Position numbers and translations under genes: made by a program
The notes under the pieces: generated by a model
The model's input: only the letters and a program-made list of their open reading frames with translations
Databases searched by the model: none
Told to the model about the DNA's origin: nothing
Assembly: GCA_021234155.1 (NCBI GenBank)
Contig: JAJEKV010000011.1
Location: 12,935,255-12,999,254 of the forward strand
Source: Isoetes taiwanensis
Lineage: Eukaryota > Streptophyta > Lycopodiopsida > Isoetales > Isoetaceae
Direction of reading: 5' to 3'
DNA: 64,000 bases
In this document: positions 1-11,031 of the stretch, one piece after another
How the letters are laid out: each line of letters begins with the position of its first letter
Position numbering within the stretch: the first letter of the stretch is position 1

Positions 1-251
1 ATAACTCTCAAGTTGATGATGCTATATCTCAAAGAAGCCCATGTAGTTCGTCAAGGGTTACCCTTTTTTGTATTCGCCAAAACTTGCAGACAATTCTCAA
101 GAACTTTCACATTTTGTTGAGCTTGTAAAGAATTGTAGGGAACTTCAAAATTTTACAATTTCACTGTTTCTGAAAATTTGGTGTGGGGTAAGCCCCCTAA
201 GAGGTTAGAGCTCCCTAGGGATAGGGGTTAGCATAACATTTGATGTTAGAG
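1..251. other. AT-rich intergenic DNA
   Basis: I see no coding frame or structured repeat here. It lies just beyond the 3' tail of a minus-strand LINE fragment. Confidence 0.4.
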
Positions 252-740
252 TTGAATTGAATTGATTCTTATCATACATCGGGACCAAATGGCCTATGCG
301 ACCCAAACAAACAAACAAAGAACAATCGGCCTATGACTAAAAACTCTTGCCTCGGAAGGTTTTCGAGGGGAGAAACTTTAGCAGTAATAAACTTCTTGAC
401 TATACATTTGTACATGTGAGATGAGAGGCACAATTGAGCTTATATGTAGTACCTTCTGAATATAAGATGGCAATGCCCCTACTGAAGGCATGTTCATCGT
501 CATATGTAGCGGTTGGTTAGGTGTAAATGACCTGCCATAACATGCCTAGATAGGTGCAAATACTGGGCAGTTTTGAAGTGTGTGATCATCATCTTCAATA
601 ACTCTCAATTGGTAGCGTTGGCGGATCCTGCTCTTTCGTTGTTTGTGCCTATCTGTCTGTCTCAATTCTGAGGCACCGTGGTCCTTTGCGAATGGAGAGA
701 ATGCTTCTTTATCATTAGACCTGTCTCTGGGACCATTCCT
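252..740 (-). mobile_element. 5'-truncated L1-like LINE, 3' end
   Basis: Read on the minus strand, about 610-420 gives VIEDDDHTLQNCPVF, followed by a frame that parallels the C-terminal zinc-finger end of the LINE at 4.2-5.5 kb (VIEDESHTLLSCPAF). Downstream come the family's conserved 3' signals: the Cys-Leu-rich tail, a short hairpin around 345-385 (TCGGAAGGTTTTCGAGGGG), the CATAGGCC-type terminal block around 285-300, and an AATTC-rich pentanucleotide tail at 252-275. No intact reading frame remains. The fragment holds only the reverse transcriptase C terminus and 3' UTR. Confidence 0.65.
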
Positions 741-2335
741 TATCCATGGACCAGAACTGGCTCACATGACCTCTGCCACTTAAACCCATGTAACTCACGA
801 AAGAAATTCTAAATTTGTAATATACTGCCAATCTTCACTTGTTTTTTAATAACCTCTGAGAATTTCAAGACCAATGGGGTCACTTATACCTTGTGGTGAT
901 TGCTCAAACATTAGACAGAATTGCCTTCTTCGATATTTCTAGCATAAAGTGACCTAAACCTTGCTAAAATTGGAGATGTTTGCCTGTTTATCAGAACACA
1001 TTGAGTTTTATGTTCCCATATTTTTTTGCTATCATCTGACATCGGTGGATAAGCCGCCAAACCCTATTTTGATAAAAAAAAGTATTATAATAAGTTTTGA
1101 CTTGATTCTTCTAGCCATGAGTTGCTAAATACGAGCTATAGTTTCATGATATTTTGAGGTGCTCATAAATCATGTTAGCCTCAATATTTATTAAAAGAAA
1201 CTACTATATAGAATTCTGGACAAAAATATATGTTAAAATGCTCCAATAACAACCATCCATAATACCATGAGGGTAATAAATGATGTATTCTACTTATATC
1301 TACATAGAACATGACTCTTATCAACTTACATATAGTGTAACTAGGATGTAACCATGCAATTTTTAAAATTCAAACATGATGTACAACAACCGGATTAATA
1401 CATTAAAGCGTAAAACGTTGAGTCAACTCCAAAATTATACGTCCAAAGCTCCACAATGATTATAGTTAATGATGTTTATTGATGAATTCAAGTGGATGTT
1501 GTGAAGTTTAGCTATATGACAATATGTAAATAGACCATATAACATTTCGTGTATGTTTCATTGTTTCACAAAAAGAGACATTATCTTATCTTTCCCCAAA
1601 TAAGCTTTTAAAATAGTTGAAAATGTGAGAAATGACATATATAGAGATCTATTATATAGATTATATGGTCTTATTGAAAAAACTATCAAGAAATCTGCTT
1701 ATTTCTTATTAGGATAAAATTCATATCTGTGTTACTGCTATAAAGCATTATCGTCTAAGTAGAATAATATTACATGTCGGCTATCGTTCATGTATACTAG
1801 ATTTTTCATAGATGCGAACCTTTCTTGGCAATTGCACATTAAAGCAACATGTGTTTTTTCAACTTTTTAATTATATAAGCATGCATCACCATTTTTGGTC
1901 CATGGGACCAATTGTATATAGCATATATCTCTCACTAGCCTTATCCTTTTTGCCCATAGAATGATACTATGGATTTTTAGCTTCGATCACATGATTTTTG
2001 AAGGGTGTAAATAGAAGTCCATGTAGGTTCAATTGGTTAAGTACCCCATAAATTCTCAATTCTTTGTGCTTCAACCACAACCTTAAATTATGCAAGATAA
2101 CCTAATCAATTAATTTTTTCCTTAATGATGCAATTATTTTTTCCTAATCATTATGCAATTAATGATCAATTAATCATAAAAGTGAACTATATGTGAAAGT
2201 TGAGATCAAAATTGATTAAGGTGGCGCCATTAGTAATTTTAAAACTTCTAGTCACTTAGACCAATGATGGTCCACTTTTTAAAGCTGTCGGGCATATAAT
2301 CAGATCTGAGAATGCTACGCTCTCTTAATCAGACC
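741..2335. other. AT-rich intergenic region, no gene seen
   Basis: About 1.6 kb of strongly AT-rich sequence with frequent stops in all frames. No exon-like segment with plausible splice sites, RNA gene or clear repeat boundary was found. Confidence 0.4.
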
Positions 2336-2339
2336 AGAC

Positions 2340-2660
2340 TAGCCGCCACACATGATATTGACACGACCTGTCACTAGGATCATACATTCAGGAGGTAATG
2401 GATCTGAGGGCTCACATATGCCCTCAAACAACCACTTGATGGGCAGGAAATACTTCATGATATATGCATATTTGTATAGCTTGTCAGTAGTCTTATTGTT
2501 GCCAGTGGCAGGTAACTTGCCACGGCTTTTCCCTCGAAAACCCTTCAGGGTGGGGTTTTTTTTAACTCGGGCATGTTGCGCTCTTGTATTGGGTCCCATA
2601 GGCCGATTGGCCTCCGTGGATGATAAAAATCATTCAATTCAATTCAATTCTATCGCCTCT
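2340..2660 (+). mobile_element. LINE 3' end fragment (plus strand)
   Basis: The segment aligns by eye with 16,290-16,562. It contains a decayed C-terminal coding end (the TCAGGAGGT block near 2,388), the 3' UTR hairpin CCCTCGAAAACCCTTCAGGG at about 2,530-2,550, and the terminal block CCGTGGATGATAAAAAT at 2,615-2,632. It ends in a CAATT-repeat tail. No coding capacity is left. Confidence 0.65.
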
Positions 2661-2869
2661 CCCTCCTCGAGTGATATCTCTTCTTCGAGCCAATATGTTT
2701 TGTTGTCTTGGCAAATATGTGATTCAACTTCTTTTATATGAAGATGGCATTATCTCAGCAGATTTTCTACAATGGTGGACAGTGGGTAGCCGCACACATG
2801 CGAACTACCCACGAAAAATAAAGGGAAATCCAATTATATCACTTGGACCCCAAAAAATACAATGCTAAT

Positions 2870-3390
2870 AGATGAGTGGCTGATGTACCTGCCGAAAGCT
2901 TATCACCGGGATTAAAAAACCCCGCCCTTTTGGGTTTTCGAGGAAAAACCCTAGTGATAAGCCTTCGGCAAGGGGCTTAGACAAACGTAAGGCATAGAAA
3001 TCGCTCCCAAAAAACCCCCGCATGGAGAAGTCGAAACAGATGCCGCTTGCCAACCTGTACCTGCACATCACCAACACAACAAACGAGACAACACAAACAT
3101 ACCAGAGAATAGCATCACCCAGCGGGTGGAAAAAAGCATCACCCAGCGGGTGGAAAAACATGATAAACAGAAAATTGTGCACAATACAATAAACAAAGAA
3201 GGGGGGGAGGGAGGGTTCAAAGAGAATAAGGTACTGCTGAGAGAAGAGGAAGCGCCGATGAGACGTGGATGCAGAAACGCGCCTAAAATAGCGAACTCCC
3301 AACCCAAACGGGCATGCGCCGCCCGCATGCATGCAAGACATGCATGCTCGTCCCATTCTAGAATGGCGATCCGATGTCTCGGATAATTGC
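2870..3390 (+). mobile_element. Short, deleted copy of the purine-rich retroelement (element A/B family)
   Basis: It opens with the hairpin AACCCCGCCCTTTTGGGTT (about 2,915-2,935), carries two direct copies of the motif AGCATCACCCAGCGGGTGGA (about 3,111 and 3,135) and ends with the block GAATGGCGATCCGATG (about 3,361). All three landmarks recur in the same order in the larger copies at 16.6-24.1 kb. Most of the internal sequence is missing, so this is a deletion derivative or a 5'-truncated copy. It has no convincing ORF. Confidence 0.6.
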
Positions 3391-3469
3391 GATTATTCTT
3401 TTCTTTAAAGTCTCATTTGCATTACACAAACTTTTAAATTCTTAGGCTCATTTTCTGCTCAAAAAGGAT

Positions 3470-4195
3470 ACCAGTAAATAAAGGGAAAATGAATGTGATG
3501 ATTGTAGAGAAACGAGAAAATGTTCATATGCAATTAGATGGAGAGGTCATGCAACAAATACATCAATATAAATATCTAGGAGTTAAGTTTACTATGAATT
3601 AATGTTGGAGTTGATAAAGGGGTAGTTGGAGCAATGAGAGCTATGGCACAATGAACTTGTGAAGGAAAATGCATATACATAAATGGAGTATGAAAAGAGT
3701 CAATATTTAAAATGTTACCACAACCTGTGGTATACAGATGTTTGGTTTGTGGACCAGATCTGTCAAAAAGAAAAATTGGCGAGCACAGAACAAATACAAA
3801 AAGATTTTTGATGGAAGAACTTGGTATAATAGTACAAACACCTTATGAGATGATGCTCGCAGAGACAGGTTTTATGCTAGGGGCAGAAGCACTAAACAGA
3901 CGCTTGAGTACTTTCGGTGAGTCCACCATCTTGAAGAGGATTGCCTCCCATACCACACCCTTCAAGAGTCATTGAGAAAACCACATACTAGATGATACCA
4001 TCAGCCCATAGAGTGGCTTGACAAATGGGAGATAGACATTTTGGAGATATTTGATATAGCATTATGCATCCATAGTCTGGTTGTTGAAAAAGCATTTCAC
4101 CATTTATGGGCACCTGCCTTGGGCACAAAAAATAGAAAAAAGAGGGAAGTGAATTCTATGATCATATATATGGAACAAGAATAAATTAGTATATG
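3470..4195 (+). mobile_element. LINE reverse transcriptase C-terminal fragment (plus strand)
   Basis: About 3,490-3,600 reads NVMIVEKRENVHMQLDGE and then QYKYLGVKFTMN, the region after the catalytic box in L1-type reverse transcriptases. After several stops, 3,712-3,930 reads QPVVYRCLVCGPDLSKRK and LGIIVQTPYEMMLAETG. This parallels EPVLLYGCEVWGPAIS and LGVKTTVPYAILLQEMG in the minus-strand LINE just downstream, so both belong to related families. The copy is 5' truncated and inactive. Confidence 0.7.
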
Positions 4196-4199
4196 AATG

Positions 4200-5552
4200 A
4201 ATAGAATAGAATAGAATAGAATAGTTTTTTTAACGTCCACGGAGACCAATAGGTCATGGGACCCATGCAATGGGCTAGTACAATCATTACTACTAGGATT
4301 AGAAAACCCCTACCTCGAAAGGTTTTCAAGGGAAAAACCTTTGCAGTAATGATGATACTAGACAAACAGAGATAATGACTACTGGGGGCTTAGTAATTGC
4401 AGACGTTTATCTAGAACCTCAAGTATGTATAATGCCAAGTCATGCACAGACGGTGCTCTGAGAAGTTGTGGAAGCGTGGAATGGAATGCTAAGGTCAAAA
4501 AATGATTCCGGACTATCTCAAAAGCAGGGCAACTCAGAAGAGTATGGCTTTCATCTTCAATAACCTTGTAACTGGCAACAGGCACATAGTCTCGCTTCTC
4601 ACGGCAATTGCGGCCGCTCCCATCTATCTGTCTCAATCCGTAGCCTGTGGGACCCCATGCGAATTGATGCAATAGCTACAAGCTTTTTCCTGGACAATGA
4701 AGCAAGCAAATAAGCTTGGGGCCCTGGTGCCAAGGTGGGATTTATGTGTGCATGTCACTTGGGCCAAAGTAACTGCGTCCCATATCTTTTGAGAAAAACG
4801 ACCATTGAGGTATTGTTGCAAAAGCTTAGGATCGAATCGGCAAGCATCGGGCGATTCTTTCGTTGTTGCCGCGAAACGGGCAAACCATGTAGTGCAATGC
4901 TCTTTCCAACATCGTTTCAAACGCCGAGGAGATTTCAGCCATGGCAAGTGCAAGAACGGGATACCTAACATCATCCATATGGTGCACCTTGCGGATATAG
5001 TGGAGATGGCGCTTCATGGCGTAATGTTGAAGAGGCCAAAACCCATCTCTTGTAAAAGAATAGCATAGGGCACCGTTGTTTTAACTCCGAGGCTGTAAGT
5101 GAGAAAGGACTTTTGCACCCGCTCCAAGCTCTCCCAAGCACTAGCACTAATGGCAGGTCCCCACACTTCACAACCATACAGTAAAACAGGCTCTACCAAA
5201 GCCCGAAACAAGTGGGCTTTCCGTGGCCAATCATGAATTCTCAAAAAACAATTGTTTTGCATTGCATAGAGTGCTCTCCATCCAGCAGCCACCCGCTTGG
5301 TAATACACTGTTCCCAAAGTGTGTTCTTACAGAATTCTACACCAAGATACTTGTAGCTATCTACAACTTCAACTTCGCGGCTATCATAGTGCATAGGGGG
5401 AACATTGTGACGAGAAGATTGAACTACCAAAAGCTTGGTCTTTTGGAGATTAACATGCAGACCTGTGTTCTCACAAAAACTGTGCAGAGCATGTAAATGT
5501 TGCTGCATACTAGCAGCGGTATGTGCCAGAAGTGAAACATCATCAGCGGTAG
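4200..5552 (-). mobile_element. 5'-truncated L1-like LINE with reverse transcriptase C terminus and zinc finger
   Basis: The element runs on the minus strand from about 5,552 to a TATTC-type tail at 4,200-4,228. It starts inside the reverse transcriptase catalytic box (ADDVSLLA near 5,540, its tyrosine lost at the break) and continues through the thumb (VDSYKYLGVEF; LLYGCEVWGP). A frame change near 5,014 leads to the C-terminal part (4,974-4,633) and a second change to the end (4,672-4,379), where the family's zinc-finger region is degraded (ESHTLLSCPAF). The 3' UTR hairpin and CCGTGGACG block precede the tail. Two frameshifts make it inactive. Confidence 0.8.
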
Positions 5553-5689
5553 GTTCAAATTATGTAAGCTCATTTTTCAACGTTCCCTAGTATGCCACCA
5601 TGTTGCAGAGAACCTATTGTGAAATACGCGCATCATGTTTTTTTCCAAATGTTGTAGATTGATACAATTACGGGATACTTATGGAATTG

Positions 5690-5835
5690 AATTGACTAGA
5701 AGCTTTACACTATTACTTTCAATATCTTCCCAGGTTAGGGGCTTATCTTTGAGCAGGGTGGGAACATCGGGGTCTTCATCGTCAGGTTGATTTTGAAAAT
5801 ATTCCCTAGGGAGTGAAGGAAAGACAAAGCTTTAA
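5690..5835 (-). mobile_element. Possible LINE reverse transcriptase fragment
   Basis: Read on the minus strand, the segment gives an open stretch ending PTLLKDKPLTWEDIES. This resembles the region before the first reverse transcriptase motif in LINE ORF2, where a W-E-E/D-I/V segment precedes the K-APGPDG block. The next motif does not follow, so it is a short isolated scrap, perhaps from the same insertion as the LINE at 4.2-5.55 kb. Confidence 0.3.
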
Positions 5836-6208
5836 GCTCCTAAAGCTACTAATAATTTGGTTGCAATTGTAGTGCATGAATCTTGTCACCAAAACCTAGG
5901 ATTTAGCAATTGGCATGGTTGCACAATACTCAAAACCGAAAGGGACAATTATGTTGTAGGCCAATTTTAGCATCTATTATTTACTTCGAATGTCCATGTA
6001 GTAGGACATATGGTCTTTTTTAATATGCTTGACTTAGACTTTCTTGTTAAAGCTATATATAGTGAGACTTGTAATTCATTTTTTGCAAAGACCCCCACAA
6101 ATCAAAGATGTGAATGTTCTTGTCCTATATGTTAGAGTGCACATTACTTGAAACTATACTTGCTATCACTTTAAAAAGTAACATTTGAAAGTGACATATT
6201 TATTAAAT

Positions 6209-6263
6209 ACAAGAAACTTATCGCGGCGGCCCAAGGCCGCCGCGAACGTTTCTCTTTCTCAAC
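6209..6263 (+). repeat. Short GC-rich palindromic dispersed repeat, copy 1
   Basis: A perfect palindrome (GCGGCGGCC + CAAG-type centre + GGCCGCCGC) sits between ACAAGAAACTTATC and GAACGTTTCTCTTTC. The same 55-57 bp unit occurs inverted at 45,449-45,504 and, with one arm deleted, at 11,769-11,806. Neighbouring DNA differs at all three sites, so it behaves as a small dispersed element in otherwise AT-rich sequence. Confidence 0.6.
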
Positions 6264-7106
6264 CCTTACCAGTGATGTGGTCTGCTATGGCTATGGATTC
6301 AGAACATGCGATATAAATTGTTCTCCGCCAATATCATGCTTTCAAGCGTGCCGATGGTGGTTATAAGACCATGATGGAGTCATCATATATAGGATATAAT
6401 TCTATAGACCATATATATATCCCTATAACATGATATTACAATACTATAGGAGAAATAGGCTGAAAGGAGCTAATAAAAGAATGCTAAATTACCCAAATCA
6501 TCAATGCATCTAGGTATTATTGGCAGTCATAACATGATATTTCTATATGGTAGAGCTGTTGTCATGTCATTGTTTTAACAAATTTAAGAGGATTGTCCTT
6601 AAAACCATCCATTCAGCATTATTGTTTCTTACCATAGATAACCTTAAACTCCTACTCGGTCGCAACCTTTCTTCAGGTGGAGACTCTGCGACCTTTCTTC
6701 AGGTGGAGACTCGAGTAAGGAAGAAAAGGTCATGAACAAAATTTTGAGGCATAGTCTTGACCAATGGAAAAGATTTGTTGTTCATTCAATTGCATTAGGG
6801 ACAATAATACATACACAGATTGGAAAGATAAATTCAGTTGTCTATCAGATCATCATGGCAAATCTCTCATCATCTATTTCTAGCATAGGACAATATCTAC
6901 TAAATTTCCACCATACTTTCCACTTCTCACTCCACAGCTTAGATACATCCTGGGAAAGGAAGAATTTATTGTTAAAATGGCCACTGTGCATAAAACATGT
7001 TGTTTATTGGACAGGAAAGTCCTGATGTGTACAGCGACGAAGTGTAAAAAAGTTTGCTTCACCTGAATAAATCAATTCAATGAGATTAAATCAATGAAGT
7101 TTGTTT
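6264..7106. other. Intergenic; one 26-bp tandem duplication
   Basis: No gene recognised. Plus-strand ORFs of 62 and 97 codons at 6,547-7,025 show no family features. Around 6,663-6,714 the phrase GACCTTTCTTCAGGTGGAGA occurs twice in tandem. Confidence 0.4.
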
Positions 7107-7128
7107 TCATTCTGTGTAAAAGTGGAAC

Positions 7129-7620
7129 TTACCTTGATTTCCTACCGGAGTAATATGAAGATATAGACGTGCAAACATCTTGTCTGCTGAGATCACAAAG
7201 CCCCCGCTTATCTGAGGCTCGATTTGTCTCATATAGAGTCGCCAATTGCCTGCATCTGTACTCCAAATGGGGCCCCAAATCTCTTGCCCGAAATACATCT
7301 TGCAAACACTGGAACTTGCCAACTCCAACAACTAATGCTGGTTTTTGCCCAGAACTGTGGCTCTGTCTCTCTAAAAGCATATCATATCACATGCAGAAAT
7401 CAAGAAACAACAGAGTTTATATTAAACACAAATTTTACCTTGCAAAAGCGGGCGCCGCCAGATGAAGTCGTTGTTGATGTCGCGCCCCCGCTTCGCATTG
7501 AACCGATCCGAAACGATGCACATCGTGTCCGTAAAAGCGGTCGCGAGATTCCGGCTATGGCTATGTCGACTAAGGGCAGAGGTCGGATTGGCAACCGGCT
7601 TCACCCGAGGGATTGGCAAC
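7129..7620 (-). CDS. Possible two-exon fragment of an unrecognised host gene
   Basis: On the minus strand an open frame (about 7,619-7,443) ends with NNDFIWRRPLLQ followed by a consensus donor GGTAAAAT at about 7,442. A second open segment (about 7,330-7,132) ends at the donor AAG|GTAAGTT at about 7,131 and has acceptor-like AGs at its start. Two frames of the second segment are open. One reads EIWGPIWSTDAGNWRLY and ISADKMFARLYLHITP; the other reads LEYRCRQLATLYETNR. Phase joining from the first exon favours the latter if the acceptor GCAAG is used. I do not recognise the protein. The CpG-rich block upstream (to about 8,290) would suit a 5' region. Both exons could be relics. Confidence 0.3.
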
Positions 7621-8290
7621 GGATTCGGGAAAACACTTCGGATGAACGTGGCGGCCGAAGCGGCTATGGATCTTTGCTTTCGAGAAAAACGTGGCGGGGC
7701 TTCGGTTTATGCCTTATTTACGGATAATAGGGCTTGGATAATAGGGCTTCACCGAACCTTTGCCGGATCGGGGCTTCATTGTGCTTCGCCCGAAGTTTTG
7801 CACGCTTCCTTTGCAAGCGATGCGCTCAAAGACTTCTGCGGGGATTAATTCAACGAGCTTTTCTTTTTGCAAGCGAAAAGAGAAAAACAAAGGGTTCCCT
7901 CAAAAATTAGGAACCTTCGCTTTGATTACTTTCGGTGTAACCTGCAGAGGTTATCCAAATAACCACCACAACTGCGGTAGCTAATCCAGCCTTTTATACT
8001 TCCAAACCTTTATACTTCAACCGCAAGTAGCGATTTTAGGCTTACGGTTTTTCGTTCAATCATTCAAGAACTTCGAACCTAAATCGCTTGATGCGTCTTG
8101 GAAAGATGAAGCCTAGGCCCTAGTTTTTCGCGGTCCGACCACTTACGCTTCAAAACCGGTAGCCGGAGTTCAAGCACGAGGGCGGCTATGGCGGGACGTC
8201 GGTAAAAAGTATAAATGCAATGGCGGCAATAAATGCATCTGTCCGTCATAAATGCCTAATCTGCCATAAATGCCTAAATCGCAACGTGTC
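7430..8290. other. CpG-rich island in AT-rich surroundings
   Basis: CG dinucleotides are frequent here (GTCGCGCCCCCGCTTCGC, GCGGTCGCGAGATTCCGG), unlike the flanking kilobases. A plus-strand ORF of 128 codons at 7,462-7,848 is a composition effect with no family features. The block lies upstream of the putative minus-strand exons at 7.1-7.6 kb and may be their promoter and leader. Confidence 0.4.
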
Positions 8291-9200
8291 CTTCCACTGT
8301 TATTTTGACGAAAGAAATTATATGCGAACAGAAATAGGTAACACGTGTCGGCATGAAAATCATTTGCAACGAAATTAGATCAAACAAAATATGAAATGAA
8401 AAAAATGAAACTGCATTACATATGAGTGATATATAAACCACGGGGGTTTCACCTTGTGAAACTTATTGAAACCATGTGTATGAATGGAGTTGGTTTTTTT
8501 TATCCTTTTCCATACGTATACTAGGGGTCACTGTTGTTTTTAAATGTTGTTCTAATTATAAGCCCATAAAGAAAAGGGGTCCAATTTTCCTATATGAAAC
8601 ACATATACTTGAGGTTTCTGGCTACCCTGTGCACGTAGGTGTCATGTCCTATATTAGGAAGGCAGTTCCTCGAGAACAAACCAATGGAAAAAACTATATT
8701 ATTAAATCTTAAAGGAAATGTAGGCATCCTTCTAACCTTTTAGCCACTTATACCATGTTATTTGTGTTGTCTAGGAAGTTTGCTTGACATTATGTTATGC
8801 TTACGCTATTTTCTTATTTAGCCACTTACACTGGGTTGTTTGTATTGCCTAGAAAGTTTGCTTGAAATTATCTATGTTTACTTCATTCTCTTTACATTCT
8901 ATCTTCCTTTCATGCTTTAATAGAGACCAATTATCCAACATTCTAGTCGTGTCAAGCATGCTGTCTTGACCAAAATACTGGGTGGAATAGTCTTTTTCTT
9001 ATGCTTAAAGGAGATAGTTGGTGACCAAACAAAAAGTAAAACTTTGTAAGTTTGTACATGTGGAATGTAAAGTATGAAGGATGTGAAAAGTTGCAAAGAA
9101 ACTTTTTATGAATGTTCTACAATGCCACACAACGTAAGCAACAACTTTAACGCCATTCATGTCGGCTATATATTCGGCAAAGTGATGTGCATTGGTCAAG
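8291..9200. other. Intergenic, with a diverged tandem duplication
   Basis: No gene found. About 8,740-8,795 and 8,815-8,870 are two diverged copies of a unit beginning TTTAGCCACTTA and containing AAGTTTGCTTGA. Confidence 0.4.
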
Positions 9201-9342
9201 GCAAGCAAAAGTGTGTGTTACCGTCTTATGGCTTATGTGCCTCCATAACATTTGAAAATGTGGAGTTCCTTGCAAGCAAAAGTGTGTGTTACCGTCTTAT
9301 GGCTTATGTGCCTCCATAACATTTGAAAATGTGGAGTTCCTT
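9201..9342 (+). repeat. 71-bp tandem duplication
   Basis: Two essentially identical copies start GCAAGCAAAAGTGTGTGTTA at 9,201 and 9,272. The near-identity implies a recent duplication. It falls inside an 81-codon ORF with no family features. Confidence 0.8.
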
Positions 9343-9438
9343 CACTCTGGTCAAAATTAGCGGTCATTTTCTTTCATAAATACCAATTGGCCATTGGACC
9401 CAACAATTGGGGTGGTGTCATTAAGGGAGGCACTCATG

Positions 9439-9715
9439 TCACGTCCTTTTTAAAACTTTTAGGTCCATAAGGCGACAAAAGTAGTACAATAAAGCAAAAT
9501 TTAACATCTTAGGTAATGAAAGTTCTGCTGATTCCACAAACTTAATACGATCAATGGTAAATTGTCTATGGCTCCACCAAGCTATGAGGTAATCTCCAAT
9601 TTTTGATGGTTTCATCATCAGAAATTCCTCTAAATCTAGGCAATCTAGGAAAGCGTGTTGCGCATCTTGTAACACTATCCTCCAACAGCAGGGACATGTT
9701 CGTTACCATCAAGCA
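9439..9715 (-). mobile_element. LINE C-terminal zinc-finger fragment
   Basis: On the minus strand about 9,700-9,440 reads CPCC, then QDAQHAFLDC, the spacing of the C-terminal CX2C...HX3-4C finger (zf-RVT) found in plant L1 proteins. It continues as an open frame (LIAWWSHRQFTIDRIKFVES) to a stop at 9,439. The family differs from the other LINE copies in the window. No tail is identifiable, so only the protein end survives. Confidence 0.4.
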
Positions 9716-10514
9716 GTGCCATCCAACCTTCTCATCTCAATCTCCAACCTATGAGAACTCAACCTGGTTTGGGCTATAAGGTGCCATTTTTTTTTCTTCT
9801 AAGGTTTTTCTTCACGTATTCTTGCTCAACATGTATTATCATGGGATTTACTCCTTATCAGTAAGAATCCATCTTCTCCCCACATGACCACAAGATCCTA
9901 ATCATCTTCTCCATAACAATGTCTTTCATGCCTAGCTACAAGTTATTCACATCAGTTCCCCAATGCTCTACCCAAAGTACAAGCTGATTATATCAACTTG
10001 TGCATGCATTGAAGATTTCAATAAATTAAGCTATGGAAGCCTACTAAGTTTTATATTTTTTATTCGATCAGGATAATAAAGAGTCTGATAAAGAGCTTCT
10101 GCTTCTAAGGATATTAACCATATGCTAGTAAATAGCCTTCTCAAGGAAGAAGAGATAATAAGGTTTGTATTGAAAAGAAGTCGGCTATATATAGGTTGGA
10201 GTCGGCTATATATAGGTTGGAGTCATGGCCAAACTTGGAGATGAAGAGAGGAATAAGGATGTTTACATATTCAAATATGATGAAACGCGCTAGTTTTAAA
10301 TGCTCAAAGCAATACTAAAGTGCATATGTGATAGATATTCAGTTTTCAAACTATTTTGCATCCACCAAAATACAGAAGTAAATACAAATAGAGCTACATT
10401 GTATTTAGTAGTTTATGACTGCCAACAAGCATATGCTGGAAATAGTGTACTCTGAGATGTAAAACAAAATCCACCTTCAAGTTTCTGTGTGGAGGTAAAC
10501 TAGCTTATTTTGCA
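9716..10514. other. AT-rich intergenic; 21-bp tandem repeat
   Basis: Nothing coding was recognised. GTCGGCTATATATAGGTTGG occurs twice in direct succession at 10,180-10,221. Confidence 0.4.
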
Positions 10515-10600
10515 CTTAGAAGGAAGGAAGGAAGTATATTTTAACGTCCACGGAGACCAACTGGCCTATGAGACGGTTTTATAATACTTGTAGAGCATGA
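10515..10600 (-). mobile_element. LINE 3' terminal fragment
   Basis: On the minus strand it reads CATAGGCCAGTTGGTCTCCG and then TGGACGTTAAAAT, the terminal block of the local LINE family, followed by a short CTTCC tail. It is severely 5' truncated. Confidence 0.6.
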
Positions 10601-11031
10601 TGAGGGCTCCATTGCACAAAGTTCGTCCATCCTCAAGCCATATCTATTTAAAACAGCAAAAAAATGACAAATAGAAGAGAAACTTGGTACCTGCAACCAC
10701 TCAATACTATATTAGCATAATGACGGTAATATAGCAAGGGCCAAAAAGTACAAATGCTTTCTCGGTTCATCACCGGTCACCATTTGTAATGTCTTTGCTC
10801 CTTTAAAATAAATTAAGCTGGAAACAATGGACAGAGGTTAAAGCAGTCTTTCTTACACATTTCAAATGACTAATTCAAGGTGAATATTAATTCAAATAGA
10901 TAAAAATAGAGGCATAGATAATATATTTTGTATTTAACCAAAAGAGTAGCTTTATACCATATCATTATGGTATTCCAAAGCAGCAAGTAGTTCACCTATA
11001 TATGAACAACATCAAATGGCAAAAATCAAAC

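Noticed and set aside
7462-7848. 128-codon plus-strand ORF
   Set aside because: It lies in CpG-rich DNA where stops are rare, overlaps better supported minus-strand exon-like segments and has no family features.
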